A DNA stretch of 64,000 nucleotides from SMWN01 sp965261165 (GTDB lineage Bacteria > Pseudomonadota > Gammaproteobacteria > Eutrophobiales > Eutrophobiaceae). The stretch is from NCBI GenBank assembly GCA_965261165.1, contig OZ253445.1, forward strand, positions 1,798,001 to 1,862,000, in the 5' to 3' direction. The translations under genes were made by a program, and so were the position numbers. The notes beneath the pieces are model-generated. The model did not search any database and was not told where the DNA came from. It saw only the letters and a list, made by a program, of their open reading frames with translations. Shown here one piece after another: positions 44,257-53,169 of the stretch (positions are counted from its first letter, which is position 1; each line of letters opens with the position of its first letter).

Positions 44257-44706
44257 TTATTTTTTGTCTGAATTCATGCCTGCAGCCTCGAAGAATCCCT
44301 CTTGCATGTCTTGCCACATCTTGAGATTGTTAGCTGCAATCTCATTCATGGCAGTTAATGGGTTAGTTGTTGCCACATCTTGTAATTTTTTTTGTTGTTC
44401 TACAAACAAGTCCAAACTTTTCTGGATAAAATCACCGGCAATACCCTGCATGGAATCATCATAGAAACGAATGATTTGTGATAATGCCGATGCTGAGAAG
44501 AATGGTTCGCCATCGTGTTCCTGTTCTGAAATGATTTGCAGCAAGATCCCTCTAGTCAGATCCTCATCAGTTTTCACATCCTTGACAGCAAAATTAATAC
44601 TATCCATCACTAACTGCCTGACATTATCAAGCGTGATATATTTGCTGATTTCCGTATCGTACAAACGACGGTTAGGATATTTTTTTATGATGCGCGTGTT
44701 GCTCAT
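44257..44706 (-). CDS. phaR: PHA synthesis regulator PhaR
   Basis: The protein is 149 residues. The N-terminal DNA-binding domain is conserved (RIIKKYPNRRLYDTEISKYI, TLDNVRQLVMD), followed by the PHB-accumulation regulatory domain (LLQIISEQEHDGEPFFSASA, LSQIIRFYDDSMQG) and a helical C-terminus. PhaR represses phasin and synthesis genes and is titrated by growing PHA granules. It lies between the reductases in an apparent operon phaA-phaB-phaR-SDR-phasin. Possible operators are the TGC-type motifs upstream of phaE and phaA. Confidence 0.93.
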   Translation of the reverse strand: MSNTRIIKKYPNRRLYDTEISKYITLDNVRQLVMDSINFAVKDVKTDEDLTRGILLQIISEQEHDGEPFFSASALSQIIRFYDDSMQGIAGDFIQKSLDLFVEQQKKLQDVATTNPLTAMNEIAANNLKMWQDMQEGFFEAAGMNSDKK

Positions 44707-44789
44707 ACTCTTTGACCAGTTGTTGCTAAAATATTAATCGGAATACCCCCCCCGTCTTGTCCCAGATAGGCAGGAAGGGAAATATCAAA

Positions 44790-45536
44790 TTACATCATGT
44801 GTTGACCACCATTCATTGAAAAGTCAGCGCCGGTTGCAAAGCCAGCTTCTTCCGAAGCAAGAAAATCAACCATGGCAGCGATTTCTTCAGGGGTGCCAAG
44901 GCGGCTCATAGGGATATCTGCGATGATAGAATTGCGAATCTCTTCGGAAACAGCCATCACCATCTCCGTTGCAATGTAACCAGGAGAAACTGTATTCACA
45001 GTGACGCCTTTACGAGCAACTTCCTGTGCCAGAGCCATAGTGAAACCATGCGCACCAGCCTTTGATGCGGCATAGTTTGTTTGGCCTAGCTGGCCTTTCT
45101 GTCCGTTGATTGAAGAGATATTGATGATGCGTCCCCAACCACGATCAGTCATGCCTTCGACAAGTGGTTTAGTGATATTGAACAGACCGTCAAGATTGAT
45201 GTTCATGACCATATCCCACTTTTCTTTGCTCATCTTCTTGAACATGCCGTCTTTGGTAATACCGGCATTGTTGACAAGAATATCAATCGGGCCAAGACTT
45301 TTTTCTACTTGATCTACCAGTGTTTGGCAGGCGTCGAAATCAGAAACATCGGCTTGGTAGATGGCAATATTGTGACCAGCTTTCTTGGCTTCTATTTGCC
45401 AAGCTTTGGCTTTTTCTTCGTTACGATAGTTTGTTGCTACCTTGGCGCCAGATTCGGCGAGTTTTAGACAAATGGCAGCACCGATGCCACTGGTTCCGCC
45501 TGTGATTAATGCTACTTTACCTTTTAAATTTGACAT
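44790..45536 (-). CDS. phaB: Acetoacetyl-CoA reductase
   Basis: This 248-residue SDR reduces acetoacetyl-CoA to (R)-3-hydroxybutyryl-CoA with NADPH. Visible motifs are ALITGGTSGIGAAICLKLAE (Rossmann loop), NNAGITKDGMFKKM, and the catalytic Ser-Tyr-Lys in ISSINGQKGQLGQTNYAASK; VSPGYIATEMV follows. It starts five bases after the phaA stop on the same strand, so the pair is co-transcribed. The C-terminus (GADFSMNGGQHMM) is the PhaB type rather than FabG. Confidence 0.94.
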   Translation of the reverse strand: MSNLKGKVALITGGTSGIGAAICLKLAESGAKVATNYRNEEKAKAWQIEAKKAGHNIAIYQADVSDFDACQTLVDQVEKSLGPIDILVNNAGITKDGMFKKMSKEKWDMVMNINLDGLFNITKPLVEGMTDRGWGRIINISSINGQKGQLGQTNYAASKAGAHGFTMALAQEVARKGVTVNTVSPGYIATEMVMAVSEEIRNSIIADIPMSRLGTPEEIAAMVDFLASEEAGFATGADFSMNGGQHMM

Positions 45537-45541
45537 CGTTC

Positions 45542-46723
45542 TTATCTCTCAACCGCTAATGCAACACCCTGACCACCACCAATGCACAGTGTGACTAAAC
45601 CTTTCCTAGCATCGCTACGTTTCATTTCATGTAGAAGGGTGACCAGTACACGACAACCAGAAGCACCAATAGGGTGTCCCAAGGCGATAGCTCCTCCATT
45701 GACGTTTACTTTACCTGTATCCCAACCAAGACCTCTATTGACTGATATTGCCTGTGCAGCAAAAGCTTCATTGGCTTCAATCAGATCCAAGTCTGCATGT
45801 TTCCAGCCGGCTTTTTCCAGACATTTCTGAGATGCAGGAATTGGACCTGTACCCATTATGGCTGGGCTAACACCTACGCTTGAGTAAGCTGCTATGGTAG
45901 CAAGTGGTTCCAGCCCCAATTCTTCAGCTTTGCTTCTTGACATAACAACTACAACAGCAGCACCATCATTCAAGCCTGAAGCATTGGCAGCCGTCACTGT
46001 GCCTTCTCTATCGAAAGCAGGACGTATCTTGCCAAGCTTCTCTGCTGTGATGTCTGTACGTGGGAATTCATCCTTATTGAAGACGATTGGATTGCCTTTA
46101 CGTTGAGGGATCTCAACAGAGATAATTTCATCATCAAACTTACCAGCTGCCTGAGCAGCCTCAGTTTTATTCTGGGTGGCGGCAGCAAATTCATCCTGTT
46201 CATCACGTGAAATATCATATTTTTTAGCGATATTTTCTGCGGTAGTGCCCATGTGATAGTCATTGAAGGCGCACCAGAGCCCATCAATAATCATAGAGTC
46301 TTTTAATTCCCAGTCCCCCATCTTCTGACCATCTCTTGATTTAGGCAGGACATGTGGTGACAGGCTCATGTTTTCCTGGCCACCAGCAACGATGATGTTG
46401 GCATCGCCACACATAATTGCTTGAGCAGCTAAATGAACAGCTTTAAGACCACTACCGCAGACCTTATTGATGGTCATACTAGGGGTGGTTTCTGGAATAC
46501 CCGCTGCGATGGCCGCTTGTCTCGCTGGATTTTGACCCGTGCCTGCTGTTAATACTTGGCCTAAGATAACTTCGTCCACTTGTTCAGGTTTAAGGCCAGC
46601 TCGATCCAGTACACCAGAAATAACGGTCGCACCAAGTGAGTGAGCAGGAATACTTGCTAGCGATCCGCCAAATGCGCCGATTGCGGTTCGGCCAGCAGCA
46701 ACGATAACTACTTTCTCTGGCAT
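45542..46723 (-). CDS. phaA: Acetyl-CoA acetyltransferase (beta-ketothiolase)
   Basis: PhaA condenses two acetyl-CoA to acetoacetyl-CoA, the first step of PHB synthesis. It is 393 residues. The acyl-accepting Cys is in NKVCGSGLKAVH, the His in ALGHPIGASGCR and the second Cys in TLCIGGGQGVA. NEAFAAQA is also present. It heads the minus-strand PHA operon (phaA, phaB, phaR, SDR, phasin). AGAGGAG lies immediately before the ATG. Confidence 0.95.
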   Translation of the reverse strand: MPEKVVIVAAGRTAIGAFGGSLASIPAHSLGATVISGVLDRAGLKPEQVDEVILGQVLTAGTGQNPARQAAIAAGIPETTPSMTINKVCGSGLKAVHLAAQAIMCGDANIIVAGGQENMSLSPHVLPKSRDGQKMGDWELKDSMIIDGLWCAFNDYHMGTTAENIAKKYDISRDEQDEFAAATQNKTEAAQAAGKFDDEIISVEIPQRKGNPIVFNKDEFPRTDITAEKLGKIRPAFDREGTVTAANASGLNDGAAVVVVMSRSKAEELGLEPLATIAAYSSVGVSPAIMGTGPIPASQKCLEKAGWKHADLDLIEANEAFAAQAISVNRGLGWDTGKVNVNGGAIALGHPIGASGCRVLVTLLHEMKRSDARKGLVTLCIGGGQGVALAVER

Positions 46724-47067
46724 ACTCCTCTATTCTCCAAATTATTAATGGGGTACTTCCTGCCACTCTCAAAAAATGATGAGTTTCAGATTGAGTTATT
46801 GTATCCGACGTGCGCACCAATCTACGTTGCGGTGCACAAAAGCTTGGAAATCTTAACAGAATCTTTGAACTGACTCCAGCGCTAAAACTGGCGTGTTAGC
46901 CCAAAGCTAAAATATCCCCTTTTGACGGATCACCGCATGCTTGGTTTGAGGCGCACACACCGCGTTGCACCTCAAAATTATCTCTAAATTATCTTTAATC
47001 GATGAAGGACTTATCGATTAATAGCTCGAAACATGAGATGACCCGACATGCAAAACGGGTCTTATTG
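46724..47067. other. phaA upstream region with repeat fragment
   Basis: The first ~150 bases presumably hold the phaA promoter. They contain TTGCGGTGCA (46827-46836), similar to the palindrome upstream of phaE, and GTGCGCAC at 46810-46817. From about 46891 the sequence TAGCCCAAAGCTAAAATATC, then CCCTTTTGAC, is nearly repeated at 60314-60343, next to another IS remnant. The rest leads into the IS5-like pseudogene. Confidence 0.5.
46827..46836. promoter_or_regulatory. Candidate PhaR operator upstream of phaA
   Basis: TTGCGGTGCA, about 105 bases upstream of the phaA ATG. It resembles TTGCAGTGCA upstream of phaE at nine of ten positions. Two divergently placed PHA operons with the same motif at similar distances suggest shared control by PhaR. 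This is unproven: the motif is short. Confidence 0.4.
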
Positions 47068-48308
47068 ATGCGCAAACACCAACAAAATAGGTTGTTTATA
47101 ACACTAGACGATCTTATAGCAGCAAACCATCCCTAGCCTAAGCTTGAGGCCTTATTGTCATTCGATGAGCTGGCTAAACCTTAGGTTAAGCTCTATTCGG
47201 TTAAAGGTCATAAAGAAAAAGGGGTGGCCTTTGGCTTATGCGCCCTGGTGTTACAATTCATGGAAGATATGAGCGACCGTGAAATGGAATGTTTTTTGCG
47301 AATGGATTTTTTTGCAAGAGAATGTTCTTTGCAAGAGAACACTTCTGGAACATGCTGTTACCCATTGGGCTTAGGAGAGAAGACCCCAGATCACAGTAAT
47401 CTTGGTGATTGTCGAAAACGTGATGATCTTCGAGAACGCTTGGACACAGAAAACTTAATGACGGTTCTTAACCGTGTTGGTGAAGAACTGAAGTCTATGG
47501 GTTTAATGCGCCAAGTCTTTACCTTTGTTGCTGCCAGTCACTTAGGTGAGTCAGCTAAGCACTTGGGACGATAGAGATCGTGCCATTCAGGCCGGTTTAG
47601 AGAAGTTTAATCATAAGACCGCTGAAACAATAACGGTTGCTCAGCAGGCACGCTTTGGTGGTAAGGGCGGTAACCAGTTTTGCTAGGGCGATAAAGAACA
47701 CATATTGATTGCTAGGCGAAGTGGTTTAATCAATAAGATTGCGGCTACATCGGCGATAATAACCGATACTGAAGGACTTGCCCACGTTGCCCCAGTGGCG
47801 GTGCTTTTTTTGGCGATAAGGGGCACTGTGTGAACCTGGCCAAAACCACCATCAAGCGCAAGGGCTGTCATGATGCCACGATCAAGCCAGCCAATATGCA
47901 AGGCAAAGAGACTAAATTAAAGATGGTTGGCTTGCAGCCATGCGTTCACCTTATGAGCGTGTCTTTGCTCACCGTAACTGGCGGGTTGGTTATCGTGGTT
48001 TGCAGAAGGTGCAATCTCAGTAGGCATGCGCACACTGACTTTCAACCGCAAAAGAGTGATGACACTGGGTTTGAAGACATAGATAGATTGGGTTTTGAAG
48101 ACATCAATTTAATACCTGCCCAAGGTAAATACTAGGGTAAATACTGGGGCAAATACTAGGGTAAATCCGCCTTCCATTTACCTAAAGGGCAGACCTAAGG
48201 CACTCATAGCCTAAAATAGCCTATTAGGTCTTAAATAAAGCGGACTATTGTCGTTTATTTGAACAAATATGTGAATTTTGACATTGTTTTTCGATTAACC
48301 GACAAGCC
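47068..48308 (+). pseudogene. IS5-like (IS4/IS5 superfamily) transposase remnant and right end
   Basis: One frame starts MRKHQQNRLFITLDDLIAAN and runs through two in-frame stops (near 47137 and 47179) to FGLCALVLQFMEDMSDREM, LGLGEKTPDHSNL and FTFVAASHLG. It then shifts to WDDRDRAIQAGLEKFNHKTA and ARFGGKGGNQF, a stop, then GLINKIAATSAIITDTEGLA, and later KTTIKRKGCHDATIK and PYERVFAHRNWRVGYRG in further frames. These are DDE transposase segments. The right terminus CCGACAAGCC lies at 48299-48308 and equals one end of the 107-bp MITE. Between them (48120-48165) are three to four direct repeats of TAAATACTAGGG. The left terminus was not found. Confidence 0.8.
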
Positions 48309-48383
48309 CAAAATATATCTCATTGGTGTTAATTGGGGTCATCATATTTTCAAGATTTATCGATTATATTTTGACCAATGCTA

Positions 48384-48698
48384 CTAACTTAATCGCTTAA
48401 GAAATATTTTCATTTCTTTGGCTGCCTGAATATCACCTTTGTTCTCAGCTATCTCAATGCCTTGTTTATAGACAGCTATTGCCTGATCATTTTTGTTGGC
48501 GCCAGCGAGAGCTTTACCGTAGAGTTTCCATGCGGCTGAATATTCTTTGTTATGTTTAACAGCATGACTTAAATGTTCAATTGCCTGTTTATAATCTTTC
48601 GAATTTATATAAGCATTGCCTAGGCTAAAACGTAGGAGTGCATTATCTTGACCTTGTTCAAGCATCGTCAGTAAATTATTAATGATTTGATCAGACAT
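48384..48698 (-). CDS. Small TPR protein
   Basis: The protein is 104 residues made of about three tetratricopeptide units: ALLRFSLGNAYINSKDYKQA, AAWKLYGKALAGANKNDQAI and YKQGIEIAENKGDIQAAKEM. There is no signal peptide, so it is cytosolic and probably a protein-protein adaptor. It begins MSDQIINNLLTMLEQGQDN. It lies ~95 bases downstream of trkH on the same strand. Similar short TPR proteins are common in gammaproteobacteria without a defined partner. Confidence 0.85.
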   Translation of the reverse strand: MSDQIINNLLTMLEQGQDNALLRFSLGNAYINSKDYKQAIEHLSHAVKHNKEYSAAWKLYGKALAGANKNDQAIAVYKQGIEIAENKGDIQAAKEMKIFLKRLS

Positions 48699-48792
48699 AA
48701 TTTTTAAATTATTCTTTTACTACGTTGACCTATTGAAAAGGTTTCATTTCTAAAACTAGCATCAGTGTTGCCGAGTACGTCTTCCTTTGCTG

Positions 48793-50244
48793 TTACTTGC
48801 GCCAGAAGACAGGGGAAAATAACACCAATAGTGTAAATATTTCCAAACGCCCCATAAGCATGGCAAGGCAGAGTAACCATTTTGCGATATTGTTGATGTT
48901 GCCATAATGAGTGCTAACATCACCGAGACCTGGCCCAAGATTATTTAAGCAGGCTGCGACCGCAGAAAAAGCAGTGATCGGGTCAAGCCCTGTAGCTATT
49001 AATGCCAGTTGTAGAAAAATAAAGATACCAATATACGTAGCAAAGAAACCCCATATCGCATTAATCACCCGTTCCTGAACTGGTTTATCACTTAGTTTAA
49101 TGATGAAGAGTGCGTTAGGATGAATCAGCCGTTTTACCTCACGGACGCCTTGCTTGAAAAGTAGTAATACTCGAACAATTTTTATACCGCCACCCGTAGA
49201 ACCTGCGCAGGCACCAAAAAAGCTTGAGAATAGTAATAACATCGGCAAGAAGCTGGGCCAGTTTTGATATTGTACAGTAGTAAAACCTGTAGTCGTTGCT
49301 ATTGATATTGATTGGAATAGTGCATCCATAATCATCTTGGAGAAGTCTGTATAATCCGAGCTTATTGCTATATAGACACAACTAATTAGGCAAATGATTC
49401 CTAAAGCCATCAGGTAAGCTCTAAGCTCTGCGTCTTGCCAATAAGGCTGGATATTTTGGTTGCGCCAAGCAAAGAAATGCAGGGTGAAATTAATACCTGA
49501 AATAATCATAAAAAAGATAGCAATGGTATCGATTAATGCGCTGTTGAAATAACCCATACTTGCATCATGTGTAGAGAAACCACCAATAGAAACTGTTGAA
49601 AAGCTATGACTGATGGCATCAAAGAAAGTCATGCCAGCTAGCCAATAACATAAACAACAAGTCACGGTTAAGCCAAGGTAAATATACCAAAGGGCTTTGG
49701 CAGTCTCGGTGATGCGTGGTGTCAATTTTGAATCTTTCATTGGTCCAGGTGTTTCAGCACGGTATAACTGCATACCACCAATGCCGAGGATGGGTAATAT
49801 CGCGACGGCTAAAACAATAATGCCCATGCCTCCTAGCCATTGTAATTCCTGGCGATAAAACAATATTGATTTGGGTAATTCATCAATACCGATGATGATG
49901 GTTGCCCCAGTTGTGGTTAAGCCAGACAGTGATTCGAACATTGCATCGGTAAAATTCAAATGGAGTGAGTCTGATAAAATAAGTGGAATAGCGCCAGTAA
50001 GTCCTAGACCTGCCCAGAACAGCACAACAACGACAAAGCCATCCCTGAGTTTTAATTCGTTACGAATATTTCTGACAGGTAACCAGAGAAATAATCCAAT
50101 GATGGTGATAAGAAAAAAAGCAGTCAGGAATCCCTGAAGGCTATTGTCATGGCTCAACCAGGCAATAACAATAGGAGGTAATAATGTTAGACTAAATAGG
50201 CTGAGCAAGATCCCCAGGATTCTTTGAACGACGGCATATTGCAT
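48793..50244 (-). CDS. trkH: Trk potassium uptake, membrane subunit
   Basis: The protein is 483 residues with about ten membrane helices and the four pore loops of the Trk/Ktr family. Selectivity-filter-like segments include SGLTTTGATIIIG, FSTVSIGGFSTHD, IATTTGFTTVQY and AACLNNLGPGL. It imports K+ with TrkA as the cytosolic gate. It starts 23 bases after trkA on the same strand, so trkA-trkH form an operon, the arrangement found with def-fmt-rsmB in many gammaproteobacteria. Confidence 0.95.
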   Translation of the reverse strand: MQYAVVQRILGILLSLFSLTLLPPIVIAWLSHDNSLQGFLTAFFLITIIGLFLWLPVRNIRNELKLRDGFVVVVLFWAGLGLTGAIPLILSDSLHLNFTDAMFESLSGLTTTGATIIIGIDELPKSILFYRQELQWLGGMGIIVLAVAILPILGIGGMQLYRAETPGPMKDSKLTPRITETAKALWYIYLGLTVTCCLCYWLAGMTFFDAISHSFSTVSIGGFSTHDASMGYFNSALIDTIAIFFMIISGINFTLHFFAWRNQNIQPYWQDAELRAYLMALGIICLISCVYIAISSDYTDFSKMIMDALFQSISIATTTGFTTVQYQNWPSFLPMLLLFSSFFGACAGSTGGGIKIVRVLLLFKQGVREVKRLIHPNALFIIKLSDKPVQERVINAIWGFFATYIGIFIFLQLALIATGLDPITAFSAVAACLNNLGPGLGDVSTHYGNINNIAKWLLCLAMLMGRLEIFTLLVLFSPVFWRK

Positions 50245-50267
50245 TGTGTATGTTGGCCAAAAAGAGT

Positions 50268-51641
50268 TTATATAAAAGTAATGCCTACCTGAAATAAACG
50301 TTCAATTTCAGGAACCTGTTTTTTGTCTGCCACTAGTAAGATGATATGGTCTTCAGCTTCTATCACAGTATCATGGTGAGCAAGGAGCACTTCATCGCCT
50401 CTAACTAGCGCGCTAATACTTGTTCCCGATGGCAACTCAACTTCTTCAATCATACGGCCAACAACCTTGGAAGAATCCTTATTGCCGTGTGCAACTGCCT
50501 CAATCGCTTCAGCAACACCTCTTCTTAAGGAATGCACAGCAACGACATCGCCTTTTCTGATATGAGCCAGAAGTGTGCCGATGGTTGCCTGTTGCGGAGA
50601 GATGGCGATGTCAATGACATTGCTTTGTATTAAATCAACATAACCGGCACGATTGATGAGGGCCATTACTTTACGTGCGCCAAGGCGTTTGGATAACATG
50701 GATGAAATAATGTTTGCTTCATCCGCATGGGTTAGCGCACAGAAGATATCAGTCTCATCGATGTTTTCTTCTCTAAGTAATTCTTCGTTTGTCGCATCAC
50801 CATGCAAGACAATCGTATTCTTCAATTGTTCGGCGGCATGCTGTGCACGCTCAAAGTCTATTTCTATGAGCTTGACCTGAAAATGTCGTTCTAATTTCAT
50901 TGCTAATCGCATACCAATATTACCGCCGCCTGCCAGAATGATGCGTTTCACTTGTCTTTTTGTACTACGTAGACTATGCACTAGGTCACGTACGTGTTTT
51001 GGTGTACCGATAAAAAAAAGTTCATCATCAGGCTCAATAACGGTTTTGCCGTTTGGAATAATCGCTTTATCCTGACGAAATAAAATGGCAATACGATAAT
51101 CAAGTTCTGGTAAATATTTGCCAACGTCACCTGTTCGGTGACCAACCAGAGGACCACTATAATTGGCGCGTACTGCGACCATCTGAACTTTGCCATCAGC
51201 AAATTCCAGAACCTGCAGAGCCCTTGGGTATTTGATTAGTCGCTCGATATGTTCAGTGACTAATTGCTCAGGGCTGATGAGGACATCTATGGGCAATGCT
51301 TCCTGCGCAAACAGTGCTGTTTTTGATAGATATTCTGTATTTCTTACACGTGCTATTTTTGTCGGGGTGTGAAATAAAGTGTAGGCAACCTGACAGGCAA
51401 TCATGTTGATCTCATCGCTGTTCGTCACGGCGAGTATCATATCCGCATCCTTTGCGCCAGCTTGCTCAAGCACGGATGGGTGTGATGCAACGCCTATGAC
51501 CGTTTGTAAATCATAGCGTTCATTCAGGTTGGTTAGACACTTGGGGTTTGTGTCGATAACAGTAATGTCATTTGCCTCACCAACGAGGTTCGCAGCCACG
51601 GAGGAGCCGACCTGACCTGCACCCAGAATAATTATTTTCAT
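50268..51641 (-). CDS. trkA: Trk potassium uptake, NAD-binding subunit
   Basis: The protein is 457 residues with two RCK-N/RCK-C units. The first dinucleotide fold starts MKIIILGAGQVGSSVAANLV with VIDTNP; the second starts IILAGGGNIGMRLAMKLE with LIEIDFERAQ. ILHGDATNEELL and an acidic/aspartate cluster follow. It controls TrkH in response to NADH and ATP. It lies between the NtrX-like regulator and trkH, all on the minus strand. Confidence 0.96.
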   Translation of the reverse strand: MKIIILGAGQVGSSVAANLVGEANDITVIDTNPKCLTNLNERYDLQTVIGVASHPSVLEQAGAKDADMILAVTNSDEINMIACQVAYTLFHTPTKIARVRNTEYLSKTALFAQEALPIDVLISPEQLVTEHIERLIKYPRALQVLEFADGKVQMVAVRANYSGPLVGHRTGDVGKYLPELDYRIAILFRQDKAIIPNGKTVIEPDDELFFIGTPKHVRDLVHSLRSTKRQVKRIILAGGGNIGMRLAMKLERHFQVKLIEIDFERAQHAAEQLKNTIVLHGDATNEELLREENIDETDIFCALTHADEANIISSMLSKRLGARKVMALINRAGYVDLIQSNVIDIAISPQQATIGTLLAHIRKGDVVAVHSLRRGVAEAIEAVAHGNKDSSKVVGRMIEEVELPSGTSISALVRGDEVLLAHHDTVIEAEDHIILLVADKKQVPEIERLFQVGITFI

Positions 51642-51798
51642 TATTTATTTTCTGCCGGATGAATCATTAACAGATAAATTATTAATGTAATTTTCATATT
51701 CAGCTCATGTATGCGCTTGGTGATCAAGAATATTTGTTGCTCAAATTTTTTGCACTATAGCCAGACTTGACGTATCTTCCAACTTGTTTCGTGCCTGA

Positions 51799-53169
51799 TC
51801 ATTTTGCATCTTGATTTTTAATCTTGATACCGAGATCTTTCAGCTTGCGATAAAGGTATGTTCTTTCTACGCCGACGGCTTCAGCGACTTTACTGACACT
51901 GCCTCTGGCAATAGCAAGTTTGTGCTGTAAGTATTCTTTTTCGAATTGTTCTCTAGCTTCACGCAGTGGCATGTCAAAATCAGGGATAAAAATTTGCCCA
52001 TCTGCCTGTGATGTTAATTTATCTCTAGCCAGATCCAGATCGTTTATGTCTATATTTTCTCCGCTGCAAAGGATAAGCAGTCTTTGCACCATATTCTTTA
52101 ATTCTCTGGTATTGCCGGGCCACGAGTAACTTCGCAGCTGATTTTGTGCTGCAACGGTAAAGTGTCGATAGGCTAAGCCTCCTTTTTCAGTAAAATAATC
52201 AACATAAAACTCAAGCAATTCTGGAATGTCCTCAGCATGTTCAGATAGTGGTGGAATATGAATGGGCAGGATATTTAATTGATAGTAAAGATCGTCCCGA
52301 AATTTCCCAGCATTGACGAGTTCGAGCAGGTCGTGACTGGTTGCGGCAATAATACGGATATTAAAAGTTTTCACTTGTGTGCTACCAACACGCGTGAAAT
52401 ATTTATTATCCAAGGTGTTTTGTAATTTTGCCTGTAAGGAAAGCTCCATGTCGGCAATATCCTTGAGAAATAAGGTGCCGCCTTCTGCTTGTTCAAAAAA
52501 ACCAGCTCGGCCTTTATCCGCCTCTTCGCTGCCAAAAAACTCCACCAGGAAATTATCTGCAGACAAGGCTGATATTCCAACACTGATGAATGCTTGTTCA
52601 GATCTGGAGCTTTGATTGTGCAAGTAGCGCGCAAAAAGCTCCTTGTCCGTACCAGATTCTCCGATTATCAATACAGGTGTATCATGCTCAACAATTTGTG
52701 AAATCTGTTCTCTTAGATTTAGTATAATTTTGCTTTTGCCCATGGGTATCTCTACACGTGTGTCGTAGCCTTTAAGGCGCGTATTTTCCTTCTGTAAAGA
52801 TGTGTTCTCCAGGGCATGTCTCACTGTCAATATTAATTTTGCGAGTGACAGTGGTTTCTCGATAAAATCATAAGCACCCAGCCGAGTTGCTTCTACTGCA
52901 GTTTCTACTGTGCCATGGCCGGAGATCATAATGACTGGCACATTTATCCAGCTCGACTCGTTCCATTGCTTGAGCAAGGTGATACCGTCAATTTCTGGCA
53001 TCCATATATCAAGCAATATCAGATCAGGATCGAATTCTTCACGAATGTTATTAGCATGAGTTGCATCTTCTGCAGTAGCAACTGTAAAATTTTCGTCTTC
53101 AAGTATTTCTTTGATCAGGTTTCTTATGTCTGGTTCGTCATCTACCACCAGAACTTTGCCAGCTATCAT
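51799..53169 (-). CDS. ntrX: NtrX-like response regulator with degenerate AAA+ domain
   Basis: The protein is 456 residues: an N-terminal receiver (LVVDDEPDIRNLIKEIL; acceptor Asp in LILLDIWMPEIDG), an AAA+ domain and a C-terminal Fis-type HTH (VSKVAEAVGVERTYLYRKLK). The AAA+ part is unusual. Walker A reads GESGTDKEL (normally GESGTGKEL). The GAFTGA loop is absent: the sequence goes from FFGSEEADKGR to AGFFEQAEGGTLFLKDI. Walker B reads LFLKDI (normally LFLDEI). It is therefore unlikely to activate sigma-54 and may repress or activate as a simple DNA-binding protein. Its ATG overlaps the ntrY-like stop (ATGA). The name rests on gene pairing. Confidence 0.85.
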   Translation of the reverse strand: MIAGKVLVVDDEPDIRNLIKEILEDENFTVATAEDATHANNIREEFDPDLILLDIWMPEIDGITLLKQWNESSWINVPVIMISGHGTVETAVEATRLGAYDFIEKPLSLAKLILTVRHALENTSLQKENTRLKGYDTRVEIPMGKSKIILNLREQISQIVEHDTPVLIIGESGTDKELFARYLHNQSSRSEQAFISVGISALSADNFLVEFFGSEEADKGRAGFFEQAEGGTLFLKDIADMELSLQAKLQNTLDNKYFTRVGSTQVKTFNIRIIAATSHDLLELVNAGKFRDDLYYQLNILPIHIPPLSEHAEDIPELLEFYVDYFTEKGGLAYRHFTVAAQNQLRSYSWPGNTRELKNMVQRLLILCSGENIDINDLDLARDKLTSQADGQIFIPDFDMPLREAREQFEKEYLQHKLAIARGSVSKVAEAVGVERTYLYRKLKDLGIKIKNQDAK

